From DATJLY01 sp963729295 (GTDB taxonomy: Bacteria > Pseudomonadota > Alphaproteobacteria > ATCC43930 > CGMCC-115725): a DNA stretch of 64,000 bases. Below the pieces are notes generated by a model. It ran no database searches, had not been told where the DNA came from, and saw nothing but the letters and a program-made list of their open reading frames with translations. The translations under genes were made by a program, and so were the position numbers. The number at the start of each line of letters is the position of its first letter. Position 1 is the stretch's first letter. Positions 53,901-61,808 of this stretch are shown piece by piece. The stretch lies in NCBI GenBank assembly GCA_963729295.1, contig CAVSNJ010000013.1:1-64000 (forward strand), read 5' to 3'.

Positions 53901-54629
53901 GCTCGCCGCAAAGATCGGCAGCGGATTCAATCCGCGCGCCGCCAGCGCCGCAACGAGACGGTCGACCGGCGCGAGATTTCCCGCCTGCACCAGCGCGCGA
54001 TAGAAGATGACAGCGGCGACCGGATCGCCGGGGCGCCAGTTTCGTGCGATCCCGTCGAGATCGGCGGCGCTTTCGCCCGGCCAATAAAGCCCGGCGCGCA
54101 GCAGCGGCTGCGGCTCGCGCCACGCGGCGGCGCGGCCGATGAGGCTTGCGGCATAGCGCAGAAACTGCTCGGCGTTGGCGCCGCCGCCCTCGGCGAGATA
54201 GCGCCACAGGCGATGTAGCGCCGTGGGCAGCACCGTCGAGAGCGCGGCAAGCTCGGCATCGGGCTGATCGTCGCCAGGCAGGAGCGCGAGAAGCGGGCCG
54301 CCGCCGCGCGCGAGCTGCGCCAGGCGCTCGACGCCATAGGACCAATAGCCGCGCCCGCCGAGCAGGCGGACGACGACGAGCTTCGCCTTCGCCGCGACGC
54401 TTTCGGTATGACGATCGACCGAATAATTGTGCGTGAGTTGCAACAGGCTCGCGAGGCGGAGGCTCGGCCAATCAGGCGTGCGCGCGCACAGCATCTTCTG
54501 CGCGCGCGCCAAGCAGGCGATCTCGCTGTCCGCCGCCGAGAGCACGAGCACGTCGCCCGGCGTCTGCACGAGATCGACCGGCTCCCTGCCGTCGGCGATC
54601 GTTCCGGGTTGCGTCGCGAGCAGGTGCAT
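50907..54629 (-). CDS. cobN: Cobaltochelatase large subunit CobN
   Basis: 1240-residue CobN, the large subunit of the ATP-dependent chelatase that inserts cobalt into hydrogenobyrinate a,c-diamide (late-cobalt route). Diagnostic segments include V-H-M-G-K-H-G-N-L-E-W-L-P-G-K, R-S-D-Y-G-T-Y and the C-terminal H-I/Y-G-Y-K-G-G-F-E-L. The AAA+ and VWA partner subunits (the chelatase CobS and CobT) are not in the window. It follows cobW by 3 nt. Confidence 0.95.
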   Translation of the reverse strand: MHLLATQPGTIADGREPVDLVQTPGDVLVLSAADSEIACLARAQKMLCARTPDWPSLRLASLLQLTHNYSVDRHTESVAAKAKLVVVRLLGGRGYWSYGVERLAQLARGGGPLLALLPGDDQPDAELAALSTVLPTALHRLWRYLAEGGGANAEQFLRYAASLIGRAAAWREPQPLLRAGLYWPGESAADLDGIARNWRPGDPVAAVIFYRALVQAGNLAPVDRLVAALAARGLNPLPIFAASLKDAQSAALIAEVFARAKPAIVLNATGFAVASPGRHEDGPLGADVPVLQVIFAGGGREEWATRTRGLDARDIAMNVALPELDGRILARAVSFKAPPRRDLLTEADLTSYEPLDDRISFVADLARNWARLRCTPPSERRIVLVLANYPNRDGRIGNGVGLDTPASIIATLHAIAAAGYRVTDIPESGDALIARLLLGPTNGDPGRAADETFPRSDYGTYFATLPRAVQDKVTARWGAPERDPFFREGELDCGTFALSALRCGNIVVAVQPSRGYNLDPKSAYHDPDLVPPHAYLAFHAWIADGVRAHAVVHMGKHGNLEWLPGKAVALSQECFPEAALGPMPNLYPFIVNDPGEGTQAKRRTQAVIVDHLTPPMTRAESHGVQAELERLIDEYYAASLGDPRRVPVLRRQILDLVRAQGLDRDCGIAAGETEAQSLTKLDAYLCELKEMQIRDGLHVFGHAPEGAQLADLLVAIARLPRGDAPHQASFLRALAGDLGLAFDPLDADFAAPWDGARPPALAGDGAWRSAGDTVERLEHLASALARGEQKCDAAWTRTRTVLDWIDRDLRPAVTASGKAEIAGLLRGLDGRFVPPGPAGAPTRGRPDVLPTGRNFFSLDIRAVPTPAAWQLGWKSAALLVERHAQEHGDYPRRVALSAWGTSNMRTGGDDVAQALALMGARPRWEGETGRVVGFEILPASVLGRPRVDVTLRVSGFFRDAFPNLIDLVDSAARACAALDEGEDVNPLAASFRRDRARLEASGVPAADAGRRAGYRVFGSKPGAYGAGLQALIDERCWETDADLAAAYLAWGSYAYGAGAEGAPEEGIFRDRLVAVEAVLQNQDNREHDILDSDDYYQFEGGLAATVRHLKGAAPIVYHNDHSRPESPRIRTLEEEVGRVVRARVVNPKWIAGAMRHGYKGGFELAATVDYLFAFAATARAVRDHHFDAVYAAYVESVEVRQFLAEHNPAALAEIKARLAEAIERNLWTPRRNSTADELRR

Positions 54630-54632
54630 CGC

Positions 54633-55631
54633 TCAAGCCTCGATCGCGGCGGCGATAGCGGCGCGATCGAGCCCCTTGAAGCCGATCACGACGAGGCGCG
54701 ACAGGCGCGCCTCGCCCGCCTGCCACGGGCGGTCGAAATAACGCTCGACGCGCGGGCCCACGGCCTGCACGACATGCCGGAAGGTGTGGCCCGGCACATC
54801 GACGAAGCCTTTGAGCCGTAGGATCTTGTGCTGCGCGATGAGCGCGACGAGGCGCAAGGCGAATCGCGCCGGATCCGCGATCGGCGCGCGCGCGACGACG
54901 AAGCTCTCGAAATCGTCGTGATCGTGCGCAAGCTCGAGATCATGGCACGACGGGCGCCCCGCGATGTCGTCCTCGGCGGCGGCTTCAAGGCCGAGGAGGA
55001 CGCTCGCCGGCAACGCGCCGTGCATTGCGTCAACGCAGGCGACGCCCGGCCGCAGCCGTTTCCCGAGCGCGCGCCGGGCCGCCGCAAGCGCGTCGCCATC
55101 CATCAGGTCGGTCTTGTTGAGCACGGCGAGATCGGCCGCCATGAGCTGATCGCCGAACACTTCCTCAACCGGGTCGTCATGCGCGGCAAAGCCCGCGCCG
55201 GGCGGCGGCTGAGCGAGGCCGCTCGCGAGCGCCGCAGCGTCGATCACGGCGATGACGCCGTCGACCGTGACGCGCGCCTTGATCTCGGGCCAGTGGAGCG
55301 CCTGCAACAGCGGTTTCGGCAAGGCGAGGCCCGAGGTCTCGACGACGACATGATCGGGGCGTTGCGGCGCCTCGAGTAGCCGCGTCAAAGCCGGCAGAAA
55401 ATCCTCGGCGACGGTGCAGCAGATGCAGCCGTTCGCGAGCTCGATGACCTGGTCGTCGGCGCAGGCGTCGCCGCAGGCGAGCAGCAGCTCGCGGTCAATG
55501 CCGAGCTCGCCGAACTCGTTCACGAGGAGGCCGATGCGGCGCCCCGCCGCGTGGGTGAGAAGATGGCGCACGAGGCTCGTCTTGCCGGCGCCCAGAAACC
55601 CCGTGACGATGGTGACCGGGAGCTTGCGCAT
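54633..55631 (-). CDS. cobW: CobW GTPase metallochaperone
   Basis: 332-residue G3E-family GTPase believed to hand cobalt to CobN. It has G-F-L-G-A-G-K-T-S, the metal site N-G-C-I-C-C-T, switch region V-E-T-S-G-L-A and N-K-T-D. A His/Asp-rich loop (H-D-L-E-L-A-H-D-H-D-D) precedes the CobW C-terminal domain. Start overlaps cobP stop (TGATG). Confidence 0.95.
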   Translation of the reverse strand: MRKLPVTIVTGFLGAGKTSLVRHLLTHAAGRRIGLLVNEFGELGIDRELLLACGDACADDQVIELANGCICCTVAEDFLPALTRLLEAPQRPDHVVVETSGLALPKPLLQALHWPEIKARVTVDGVIAVIDAAALASGLAQPPPGAGFAAHDDPVEEVFGDQLMAADLAVLNKTDLMDGDALAAARRALGKRLRPGVACVDAMHGALPASVLLGLEAAAEDDIAGRPSCHDLELAHDHDDFESFVVARAPIADPARFALRLVALIAQHKILRLKGFVDVPGHTFRHVVQAVGPRVERYFDRPWQAGEARLSRLVVIGFKGLDRAAIAAAIEA

Positions 55632-56191
55632 CAGCGCGCCGCCTTCGCGTCGTCCTTGAGGACGAGCGGCAGGCCCGCGGCGATGAAGACGACGCGGTCG
55701 GCGAGCGCCGCGATGTCGCGGTTGAGGTGCCCGGCATCGTCGCGGAATTGGCGCGCGAGCGCGTTCTCCGGCACGATGCCGAGCCCCACTTCGTTCGCCA
55801 CGAGCACCACGGGCCCGGGAAGCCGCGCGAGCGCCGCCACAAGCGCATCGCTCTCGGCCGCGGCCGCGCGCCCGGCCTCGAGCACGTTCGCAAGCCAGAG
55901 CGTCAGGCAATCAACCAGCACCGGTTGGCCGCCCCGCACGCATTCGAGCAACGTGGGCGCAAGGCCGAGCGGCTCCTCGATGGTGGACCAGCGGGACCCG
56001 CGGCGCGCACGATGCTGCGCGATGCGCCGGCACATTTCCTCGTCGCGCGGCTCGGCGGTCGCGACGTAGAGCGGCGTGCCGCCAAAGCCCTCCACCAGCG
56101 CCTCGGCATGGCGGCTCTTGCCCGAGCGCGCGCCGCCCAGCACCAAGGTCAGGCGCGGGAATGCGACGGTCGCTTGCGCTACGTTCTCCAA
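55631..56191 (-). CDS. cobP: Adenosylcobinamide kinase / adenosylcobinamide-phosphate guanylyltransferase
   Basis: 186-residue CobP/CobU that phosphorylates adenosylcobinamide and transfers GMP. P-loop G-G-A-R-S-G-K-S (19-26), V-A-T-A and V-D-C-L-T-L-W-L-A-N motifs, V-V-L-V-A-N-E-V-G-L-G-I-V-P-E. Translation most likely starts at TTG 56191, because GGAGG lies 7 nt upstream; the longer frame would read into the riboswitch. First gene of cobP-W-N-O-Q. Confidence 0.92.
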   Translation of the reverse strand: MENVAQATVAFPRLTLVLGGARSGKSRHAEALVEGFGGTPLYVATAEPRDEEMCRRIAQHRARRGSRWSTIEEPLGLAPTLLECVRGGQPVLVDCLTLWLANVLEAGRAAAAESDALVAALARLPGPVVLVANEVGLGIVPENALARQFRDDAGHLNRDIAALADRVVFIAAGLPLVLKDDAKAAR

Positions 56192-56197
56192 GACTCG

Positions 56198-56212
56198 TCC
56201 TCCGCCCGAGGA
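56198..56212 (-). promoter_or_regulatory. Hairpin that buries the cobP ribosome site
   Basis: On the minus strand TCCTC (56212-56208) can pair with GAGGA (56202-56198), leaving a 5-nt loop and covering most of the GGAGG of cobP. Directly downstream of the B12 riboswitch, this is a plausible expression platform acting on translation. Confidence 0.45.
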
Positions 56213-56235
56213 TGGTCGGCCCGATGGCGCGCCAA

Positions 56236-56390
56236 GGAGGTCTCCTGGCTCGGGGTCACAGGTCGCGGCACCTTCCCAGCGTGGACCGCCAGTGGCTGTT
56301 GCCGCGACCTCGCCGCTCACAGTTGCGGGGGCAGCGCCGGCATTTCACCGGTCTTCCCTGTCTCGTCGCGCACACCGACGCTAGCACGCC
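56236..56390 (-). promoter_or_regulatory. Cobalamin (B12) riboswitch
   Basis: Minus-strand leader of cobP with the consensus elements in order: GGGAA-x-ACCGGTGAAATGCCG, GCTGCCCCCGCAACTGTGA, the B12-box-type GCCACTGG, GGGAAGGTGCC, and GACCCCGAGCCAGGAGACC. Boundaries are approximate. It should repress the cobP-cobW-cobN-cobO-cobQ operon when adenosylcobalamin is abundant. Confidence 0.93.
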
Positions 56391-56494
56391 GGGCACCCCC
56401 GGCAAAGGCCGGGCCTCGACCACCGCCGCGACGCGTCTTTTCGCCGGGGCGCGAGGGCCCGTTCTTCGTCTTGCGCGAGTCGGTCGCCGCGCTA

Positions 56495-56504
56495 CACAAT
56501 TGTG
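56495..56504. promoter_or_regulatory. 10-bp palindrome CACAATTGTG upstream of the Crp/Fnr gene
   Basis: A perfect 10-bp palindrome in the spacer between the riboswitch leader and the Crp/Fnr-type regulator. It could be an operator, but no family consensus is clearly matched. Confidence 0.25.
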
Positions 56505-56598
56505 GGACAAATAGTCAGTGGTTGTTACAAAGTCGCGCGCGCGAAGCGGTGCGACTTCGCTATTCATTGCCGCAATCGGGGAAACGGACGGAAGGGCC

Positions 56599-57348
56599 GT
56601 GCCAGGGACCGACGCCGCATACGTGCCGTGTGCCGAGTGTCCGCTCCGGCACAGCCCGCTCTATCGCCCGTTCAGCGACGCCGAACTCGCGTTCGTCGCC
56701 GAGATGAAGACGGCGCATGTCGCCGTGCGCCCGCGCGAGCACATCATCGAGGCGGGCCAAGTCGGCGCGCCGCTCATGACGCTGTTCGAGGGATGGGCGA
56801 TCCGCTATCGCCGCGGGATCGGCGGGCGGCGACATATCGTGTCGTTCGTTCTGCCCGGTGACCTCGTCGGCGCCGAAGGCGCGCTTCTCGGCAGGGCCGA
56901 ACATTCGGTCATGGCGATCACGCCGGTGACGCTCTGCGTCTTCAACGGCCACAGCATGGCCGAGCTGTTCGCGGCACACACCGAGCTCGCGCTCGCGCTC
57001 TATCGCGAGCAGGTCGAGGCGGTCAGGTGCTTCGATGTCGAAGCCGTCAACGGCGGGACCGGCGACGCGGTCGCGCGCCTGGCCTATCTCTTCCTGCACA
57101 CCTTCGACCGCCTCGCCGATCGCGGGCTGACGAACGGCGGCGTGTGCGCCTTTCCCTTGAAGCGCGCCGACATCGCCGACCGCGTCGGCATTTCGACCAT
57201 GCATTTGAGCCGCGCGCTCGACGCCTTGAAGAAACAGCGGCTCGCCACGCTCATCGACGGCACGCTTCACATCCCGAGCCGCGCGCGCCTCGCGCGGCTC
57301 GTGCATTACGCGGAAGAGGACAAATCAATCCAGCGCGCGCTGCTCTAG
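56599..57348 (+). CDS. Crp/Fnr-family transcription regulator
   Basis: 249 residues from GTG 56599 (AAGG just upstream); GTG 56518 would give 276. The protein has a cyclic-nucleotide-binding-type sensor domain (about 25-140), a dimerisation helix and a C-terminal helix-turn-helix (R-A-D-I-A-D-R-V-G-I-S-T-M-H-L-S-R-A). Two N-terminal cysteines (C-A-E-C-P) recall FNR, but I do not see the full four-cysteine set, so an Fe-S oxygen sensor is doubtful; it is closer to the FixK-like group. Divergent from the riboswitch-led cob operon. Confidence 0.85.
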   Translation: MPGTDAAYVPCAECPLRHSPLYRPFSDAELAFVAEMKTAHVAVRPREHIIEAGQVGAPLMTLFEGWAIRYRRGIGGRRHIVSFVLPGDLVGAEGALLGRAEHSVMAITPVTLCVFNGHSMAELFAAHTELALALYREQVEAVRCFDVEAVNGGTGDAVARLAYLFLHTFDRLADRGLTNGGVCAFPLKRADIADRVGISTMHLSRALDALKKQRLATLIDGTLHIPSRARLARLVHYAEEDKSIQRALL

Positions 57349-57506
57349 TTCCTGCGCTGCTTTTCGAGCTCGTCTGCGTGCTTCTCGAACTCCTGGGCGA
57401 CCTGCATCACCTTGTCCGACATCTGCGTCGGATTGGTGAGGGCGATATCGCGAAGTCGCTTCGCTATGTCGCGCAATAGGCGAATATCGTCCGCTCGCCC
57501 TGCCAT
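57345..57506 (-). CDS. Small hypothetical protein, 53 residues
   Basis: A short helical, charged protein (R-L-L-R-D-I-A-K-R-L-R-D-I-A then E-F-E-K-H-A-D-E-L-E-K) of a kind often annotated in Hyphomicrobiales. The start at 57506 is the last ATG before the conserved helical part. Its stop shares a CTAG with the stop of the convergent Crp/Fnr gene. Function unknown. Confidence 0.5.
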   Translation of the reverse strand: MAGRADDIRLLRDIAKRLRDIALTNPTQMSDKVMQVAQEFEKHADELEKQRRN

Positions 57507-57677
57507 GCCCCGCACGCTCCGTTCCGTTGCTGATGACGTGACAACAGGTGGGCGCGGCGATGCTTTCCGTCCGCTTTGGCAACAAATATTCGCGGCTTCG
57601 TAACAAGGCGGCAAAATTATGCGTCGCGGAAACGATCCGCATGCGACGGCAATAGTTTCATCCGATTGTTGTCCGGC

Positions 57678-58316
57678 TCAGCGCGGCGGCTGGTTGACGG
57701 TGACGACGCGCCAGAAATGCGCGCCGCCCGGCTCGGGAAAATGGTCGATGCGGGTCAACGACAAATTGTCGATCGCAAACGCGAGCGCGTTGTCGAGCTC
57801 GAGCGCCAAGGCCATCGCGAGGGCGGCGCGAATCGTGCCGCCATGCGACATGACGACGAGGTCGCGGCCCTCGTGGCGCGCACCGATCTCGCCGATCGCC
57901 GCCTGAACGCGGGCCGTCAAGGCGGCGAAGCTCTCACCGCCGGGCGGCGTCTCGTGCGCCGGCGCGAGCCAGAAGCGCAGCCACTCGTCGCCGCGCCGCG
58001 CCTGGAGCTCGCTGTATTTGACGCCCTGCCACGCGCCGAAATTCTGCTCGATCAGTTGCGGCTCGATGTGGAGATCGGGGCCGGGAATGGGATCGGGCCC
58101 GGCGGCGCCAGCGGCGACGAGCGCCGCCGCGGTCATGTGCGTGCGGCGCAAGGGGCTCGCGAGCCACACCGCGTCCTGCGGCAGGCGCTGGGCGAGCGTC
58201 GCAAGCGCCGCCGTGTCGCTGACGTCGCACGGGAAATCGGTCTGGCCATAGCAGCACTGATTGTTCACCGTCACCGGCGCGTGTCGCACCCACCACCAGC
58301 GCGTCACCACGCCCAT
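57678..58316 (-). CDS. cobC: Histidine phosphatase family protein (alpha-ribazole phosphatase type)
   Basis: 212-residue phosphoglycerate-mutase-fold phosphatase. The phosphohistidine motif is V-R-H-A (H12) and the second catalytic histidine is in V-M-S-H-G-G-T-I-R. Its start overlaps the end of cobS by 13 nt, so it most likely removes phosphate from alpha-ribazole phosphate or adenosylcobalamin 5'-phosphate. Name follows the Salmonella CobC usage; the Pseudomonas/Rhodobacter CobC is a different enzyme. Confidence 0.85.
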   Translation of the reverse strand: MGVVTRWWWVRHAPVTVNNQCCYGQTDFPCDVSDTAALATLAQRLPQDAVWLASPLRRTHMTAAALVAAGAAGPDPIPGPDLHIEPQLIEQNFGAWQGVKYSELQARRGDEWLRFWLAPAHETPPGGESFAALTARVQAAIGEIGARHEGRDLVVMSHGGTIRAALAMALALELDNALAFAIDNLSLTRIDHFPEPGGAHFWRVVTVNQPPR

Positions 58317-59080
58317 GCCGCCGCCGCGAGCAGCATCGCCGTCTCGCCCTTCTGTTCGATGGCGCCGAGCACGTCGCCGGTGTGGCCGCCGATCTGACGC
58401 TGGGCCAGCGCGGCCAGCGCCGCCATCGCCACGCCGGCGAGGACGAGCGCGCCGATCCCGGCGACGATGCCGAGCGCCGCGAGCGCGATGACGGCCGCGA
58501 TCCCCAAGGACCACAGCACCTCGCCGAGCGCGGGCACGCCCGCCGATGCGCCGAGCCCGTCGCTCCGCGCGGCCGGCAGCAGCAACAGCACCGCCGGCAA
58601 GGCCCCGCGCGCCACCGCATGCGCCGCGATAAAGGCCGCGAGCGCCGCTCCCTTGCCCGGCAGCGCCGCGACCGCGGCGGCGCGCAGCGCCACGCTCAGC
58701 ACGATGGCGACGATGGCATAGGCGCCGCTGCGGCTGTCGCGCATGATCGCGAGCCGCTCGGCGCGGTCGCGCCCGCCCCAGGCGTCGGCGGTGTCGGCGA
58801 GTCCGTCCTCGTGCAGCGCGCCGGTCACGACGGCGCCCGCGCCGATGGCGACGAGCGCCACCGCGAGGCGCGGAAACGACAGGAGATCGGCGACGGCATA
58901 GGCCGCGGCGCAGACGATCCCGACGACCGCGCCGGCAAGCGGAAACGCCCACGACGCGCGCGCCAGCGCGCCGGGCTCGAGCGCGGCCGCGGCGCCAAGC
59001 GGCAGCCGGGTGAAGAACCGTAGCGCCAGCAGCAGCTCGCCGACGCGGCGGTCGCCGTCGCTCGCCCAGGGAATACGCAT
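58304..59080 (-). CDS. cobS: Cobalamin synthase (adenosylcobinamide-GDP ribazoletransferase)
   Basis: 258-residue membrane enzyme joining adenosylcobinamide-GDP and alpha-ribazole. The family motif H-E-D-G-L-A-D-T-A-D-A-W-G-G is present, with F-F-T-R-L-P near the N-terminus and several hydrophobic helices. Divergent from cobT, overlapping cobC. This is the ribazoletransferase, not the chelatase subunit that shares the name. Confidence 0.94.
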   Translation of the reverse strand: MRIPWASDGDRRVGELLLALRFFTRLPLGAAAALEPGALARASWAFPLAGAVVGIVCAAAYAVADLLSFPRLAVALVAIGAGAVVTGALHEDGLADTADAWGGRDRAERLAIMRDSRSGAYAIVAIVLSVALRAAAVAALPGKGAALAAFIAAHAVARGALPAVLLLLPAARSDGLGASAGVPALGEVLWSLGIAAVIALAALGIVAGIGALVLAGVAMAALAALAQRQIGGHTGDVLGAIEQKGETAMLLAAAAWAW

Positions 59081-59194
59081 GGCGCGATCATAATCCGAAG
59101 CGGCGCTTCGACCCAGCCCCCGCGCTCGCCTTCTTTTTGCTTGTCTCGCGCGCGGCCGCTCTGGGAAAGTGCCGGCCAATCGAAGGAGGCCAGA

Positions 59195-60226
59195 ATGTCG
59201 GACGAAACACCCCCTGCCACGCTTGCCGAGATGCGGGCGATTCTGGCCGACCTGCCGGGGCCCGTTCTCGAAGCCGGCACCGCCGCGTCGGTGCGCGAAG
59301 CGAAGCTCACCAAGCCCGCCGGCTCGCTTGGCCGGCTCGAGGAGATCGCGCACTGGATGGCGACGTGGCAGGGCCGCCATCCGCCCACCGCGAACCACCC
59401 GCGCACCGCCGTGTTCGCCGGCAACCATGGCGTCGCGGCCCAAGGCGTCTCGGCCTATCCGGCCGCAGTGACGGCGCAGATGGTGCAGAACTTCATCGCC
59501 GGCGGCGCCGCGGTGAACCAGCTCTGCCGTTCGGTCGATGCCGATCTGCGCGTCTACGAGATGTCGCTCGACGAGCCAACCGCCGACTTCACCAAGGGGC
59601 CAGCGATGAGCGAGGCGGACTGCGCGCTCGCCATCGCCTACGGCATGACGGCGGTCGAGCCCGGCATCGATCTTCTGGCGGTGGGCGAGATGGGCATCGC
59701 CAACACCACCGCGGCGGCGGCGCTCGCCGCGGCGCTGTGGGGCGGCGACGCCGCCGATTGGGTCGGGCCCGGTACCGGCGTCGCGGGACCGGCGCTCGCG
59801 CACAAGATCACGGTGGTGCGGCGCGCAGTCGATCTCCACGTCGCCCCGGCGCACGATCCGCTCGAACTGCTGCGGCGGCTTGGCGGGCGCGAACTTGCCG
59901 CGATCGTAGGAGCCATCATGGCGGCGCGGCGCGCGCGCGTGCCGGTGCTGATCGACGGCTATGTCGCGACCGCGGCGGCGTCCGTCCTCGCCAAGGCCGA
60001 TGCGCACGCGCTCGACCATTGCCTTGCCGCGCACTGCTCGGCCGAGCCGGGGCACCGGCGTCTCCTCGAGCGGCTCGGCATGAAGCCGCTGTTCGATCTC
60101 GGCATGCGGCTTGGCGAGGCGTCGGGCGCCACGCTCGGCATCGCCATCGTCAAGGCGGCGGTGGCCTGCCACACCGGCATGGCGACTTTCGGCGAGGCCG
60201 GGGTGAGCGAGAAAGACGAGCGGTGA
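59195..60226 (+). CDS. cobT: Nicotinate-nucleotide-dimethylbenzimidazole phosphoribosyltransferase
   Basis: 343-residue CobT making alpha-ribazole phosphate from dimethylbenzimidazole. Motifs: K-P-A-G-S-L-G-R-L-E, F-A-G-N-H-G-V, G-E-M-G-I-A-N-T-T-A-A, and P-G-T-G-V. The ATG at 59195 has AAGGAGG upstream; an upstream in-frame start is unlikely. No bluB gene is visible in the window. Confidence 0.95.
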   Translation: MSDETPPATLAEMRAILADLPGPVLEAGTAASVREAKLTKPAGSLGRLEEIAHWMATWQGRHPPTANHPRTAVFAGNHGVAAQGVSAYPAAVTAQMVQNFIAGGAAVNQLCRSVDADLRVYEMSLDEPTADFTKGPAMSEADCALAIAYGMTAVEPGIDLLAVGEMGIANTTAAAALAAALWGGDAADWVGPGTGVAGPALAHKITVVRRAVDLHVAPAHDPLELLRRLGGRELAAIVGAIMAARRARVPVLIDGYVATAAASVLAKADAHALDHCLAAHCSAEPGHRRLLERLGMKPLFDLGMRLGEASGATLGIAIVKAAVACHTGMATFGEAGVSEKDER

Positions 60227-60230
60227 ACCC

Positions 60231-61031
60231 TCACTCGCCCTGCGCCATGAGCGATCCGCGCCGGCGGGCAAGACCGAAGGCATAAAGAAACGCGGCCGCG
60301 CCCAGCGCGAGATCGACAAGGTCGAGCGCGCCGGCGGCGGCGAAATGGTCCCAGGCGAAGCGCTGCTCGAACATCACGGTGCGCATGCCTTCGAACACAT
60401 GCGCGCTCGGCAGCGCCCATGCCACGTACTGCAGCCAGTGCGGCAGGATGGCGACGGGATAATAGACGGCGGACGCCGGCGCCAGGATGAAGACGGCGGC
60501 CCAAGCGAGGCTTTCAGCGCCGAGCCCGTGCCGCAACAGCAGCGCGCCGAGCGCAAGCCCGATGCCCCAGCCCATGCCGATCAAGAGCGTGAAGAAGGCG
60601 ATGAGCGGTAGGCCGAGCGAGAACAGCGAATAGTGATAAAGCGGGATCGCGAGCAGCACCGCCGGGACGACACCGATCAAGACGCGCACCACGCTCATGG
60701 CGATGAGCGAGATGACCCATTCGTAGGGCCGCAGCGGGCTGATGAAGAGCTGGCCCAGATTGCGCGACCACAATTCCTCGAGAAACGACACCGAAACGCC
60801 GAGCTGGCTCCTGACGAGCACGTCCCACAAGAGCACGGCGCCCAAGAGCACGCCGCCGGCGCGCGCGACATAGGAGCTGTTGCTCATCAGGAACCGGCTC
60901 GTGAAACCCCACAGGATCATCTGCACCATCGGCCAGTAGATGAGGTCCAAGGTGCGCGGCCACGAGGCCGTCAGGAGATAGACATAGCGCAGCAGCATCG
61001 TTGCGATCCGCGCCGGCGAGAAGCGGGTCAT
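60231..61031 (-). CDS. ABC-2 type permease
   Basis: 266-residue membrane protein with about six hydrophobic helices, of the ABC-2 exporter class. The F-L-E-E-L-W-S-R-N-L segment and R-P-Y-E-W form the expected coupling region. The ATG overlaps the ATPase stop (ATGA). Substrate unknown; such pairs often export drugs, polysaccharide or lipid-linked material. Convergent with cobT. Confidence 0.85.
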   Translation of the reverse strand: MTRFSPARIATMLLRYVYLLTASWPRTLDLIYWPMVQMILWGFTSRFLMSNSSYVARAGGVLLGAVLLWDVLVRSQLGVSVSFLEELWSRNLGQLFISPLRPYEWVISLIAMSVVRVLIGVVPAVLLAIPLYHYSLFSLGLPLIAFFTLLIGMGWGIGLALGALLLRHGLGAESLAWAAVFILAPASAVYYPVAILPHWLQYVAWALPSAHVFEGMRTVMFEQRFAWDHFAAAGALDLVDLALGAAAFLYAFGLARRRGSLMAQGE

Positions 61032-61783
61032 TGCGCCGCCTCGCTCGGGCGTTCGCGCGCGATCTGCAAGAACACGTCCTCGAGCGAGCCGCCGCCGTAG
61101 CGCGCGAGAAGTTCCGCCGGCGTGCCGCGATCGACGATACGGCCCTGGCGCATCATCATCACGTCGCTCGCAAGCCGCTCGACCTCGACCATGTTGTGCG
61201 ACGCGAACAGGATGGTGGCGCCGCAGCGCGCGCGGTACCGCTCGAGATAGGTCCTGACCCAGTCCGCCGTGTCGGGGTCGAGCGACGCGGTCGGCTCGTC
61301 GAGCAGCAAAAGCTCGGGCTCGTTGATGAGCGACTTGGCGATGGCGACGCGCGTGCGGAGGCCCGAGCTGAGCTTCCCCGTCTCGCGGTCGAGGACGGCG
61401 GCAAGCTGCAAATCGGACGCCAGCGTCTCGATCCGCTCGGCAAGCTGCGGCGTGCCGTAGAGCCGGCCATAGACGATGAGGTTCTGGCGCACCGTCAGGC
61501 GATGCGGGAGGTCGGTATAGGGCGATGAGAAATTCATGCGGTGCAGCACGCGGTAGCGGTGCCGCAGCATGTCCTCGCCGAGCACCGAGATCGTTCCCGC
61601 GCTTGGCACGACGAGGCCGAGAAGCATAGCGAGCGTCGTCGTCTTGCCGGCGCCGTTGCCGCCCAGGAGCGCCGCCGTGGCGCCGCGCGCAACAAAAAGA
61701 TCGATGCCCGCGACGGCCAGTGTCGCGCCGTAGCGCTTCGCGAGGCCGCGCGCCTCGATCACCGCAGGATCGCGATTCGTCAT
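61028..61783 (-). CDS. ABC transporter ATP-binding protein
   Basis: 251-residue ATPase: Walker A G-G-N-G-A-G-K-T-T, signature L-S-S-G-L-R-T-R (a variant of LSGGQ), Walker B L-L-L-L-D-E-P-T-A and the switch histidine in F-A-S-H-N-M. Coupled to the ABC-2 permease. Starts back to back with regB: its ATG (61783) is 26 nt from the regB start. Confidence 0.9.
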   Translation of the reverse strand: MTNRDPAVIEARGLAKRYGATLAVAGIDLFVARGATAALLGGNGAGKTTTLAMLLGLVVPSAGTISVLGEDMLRHRYRVLHRMNFSSPYTDLPHRLTVRQNLIVYGRLYGTPQLAERIETLASDLQLAAVLDRETGKLSSGLRTRVAIAKSLINEPELLLLDEPTASLDPDTADWVRTYLERYRARCGATILFASHNMVEVERLASDVMMMRQGRIVDRGTPAELLARYGGGSLEDVFLQIARERPSEAAQ

Positions 61784-61808
61784 GGCGCGATGGACTATAG
61801 TGCGCATT

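Noticed and set aside
51012..54218. Very long plus-strand open frame (over 1000 codons) opposite cobN
   Set aside because: It is the antisense shadow of cobN, kept open by high GC at third positions; the product is low-complexity Arg/Ala/Gly-rich with no recognisable motif.
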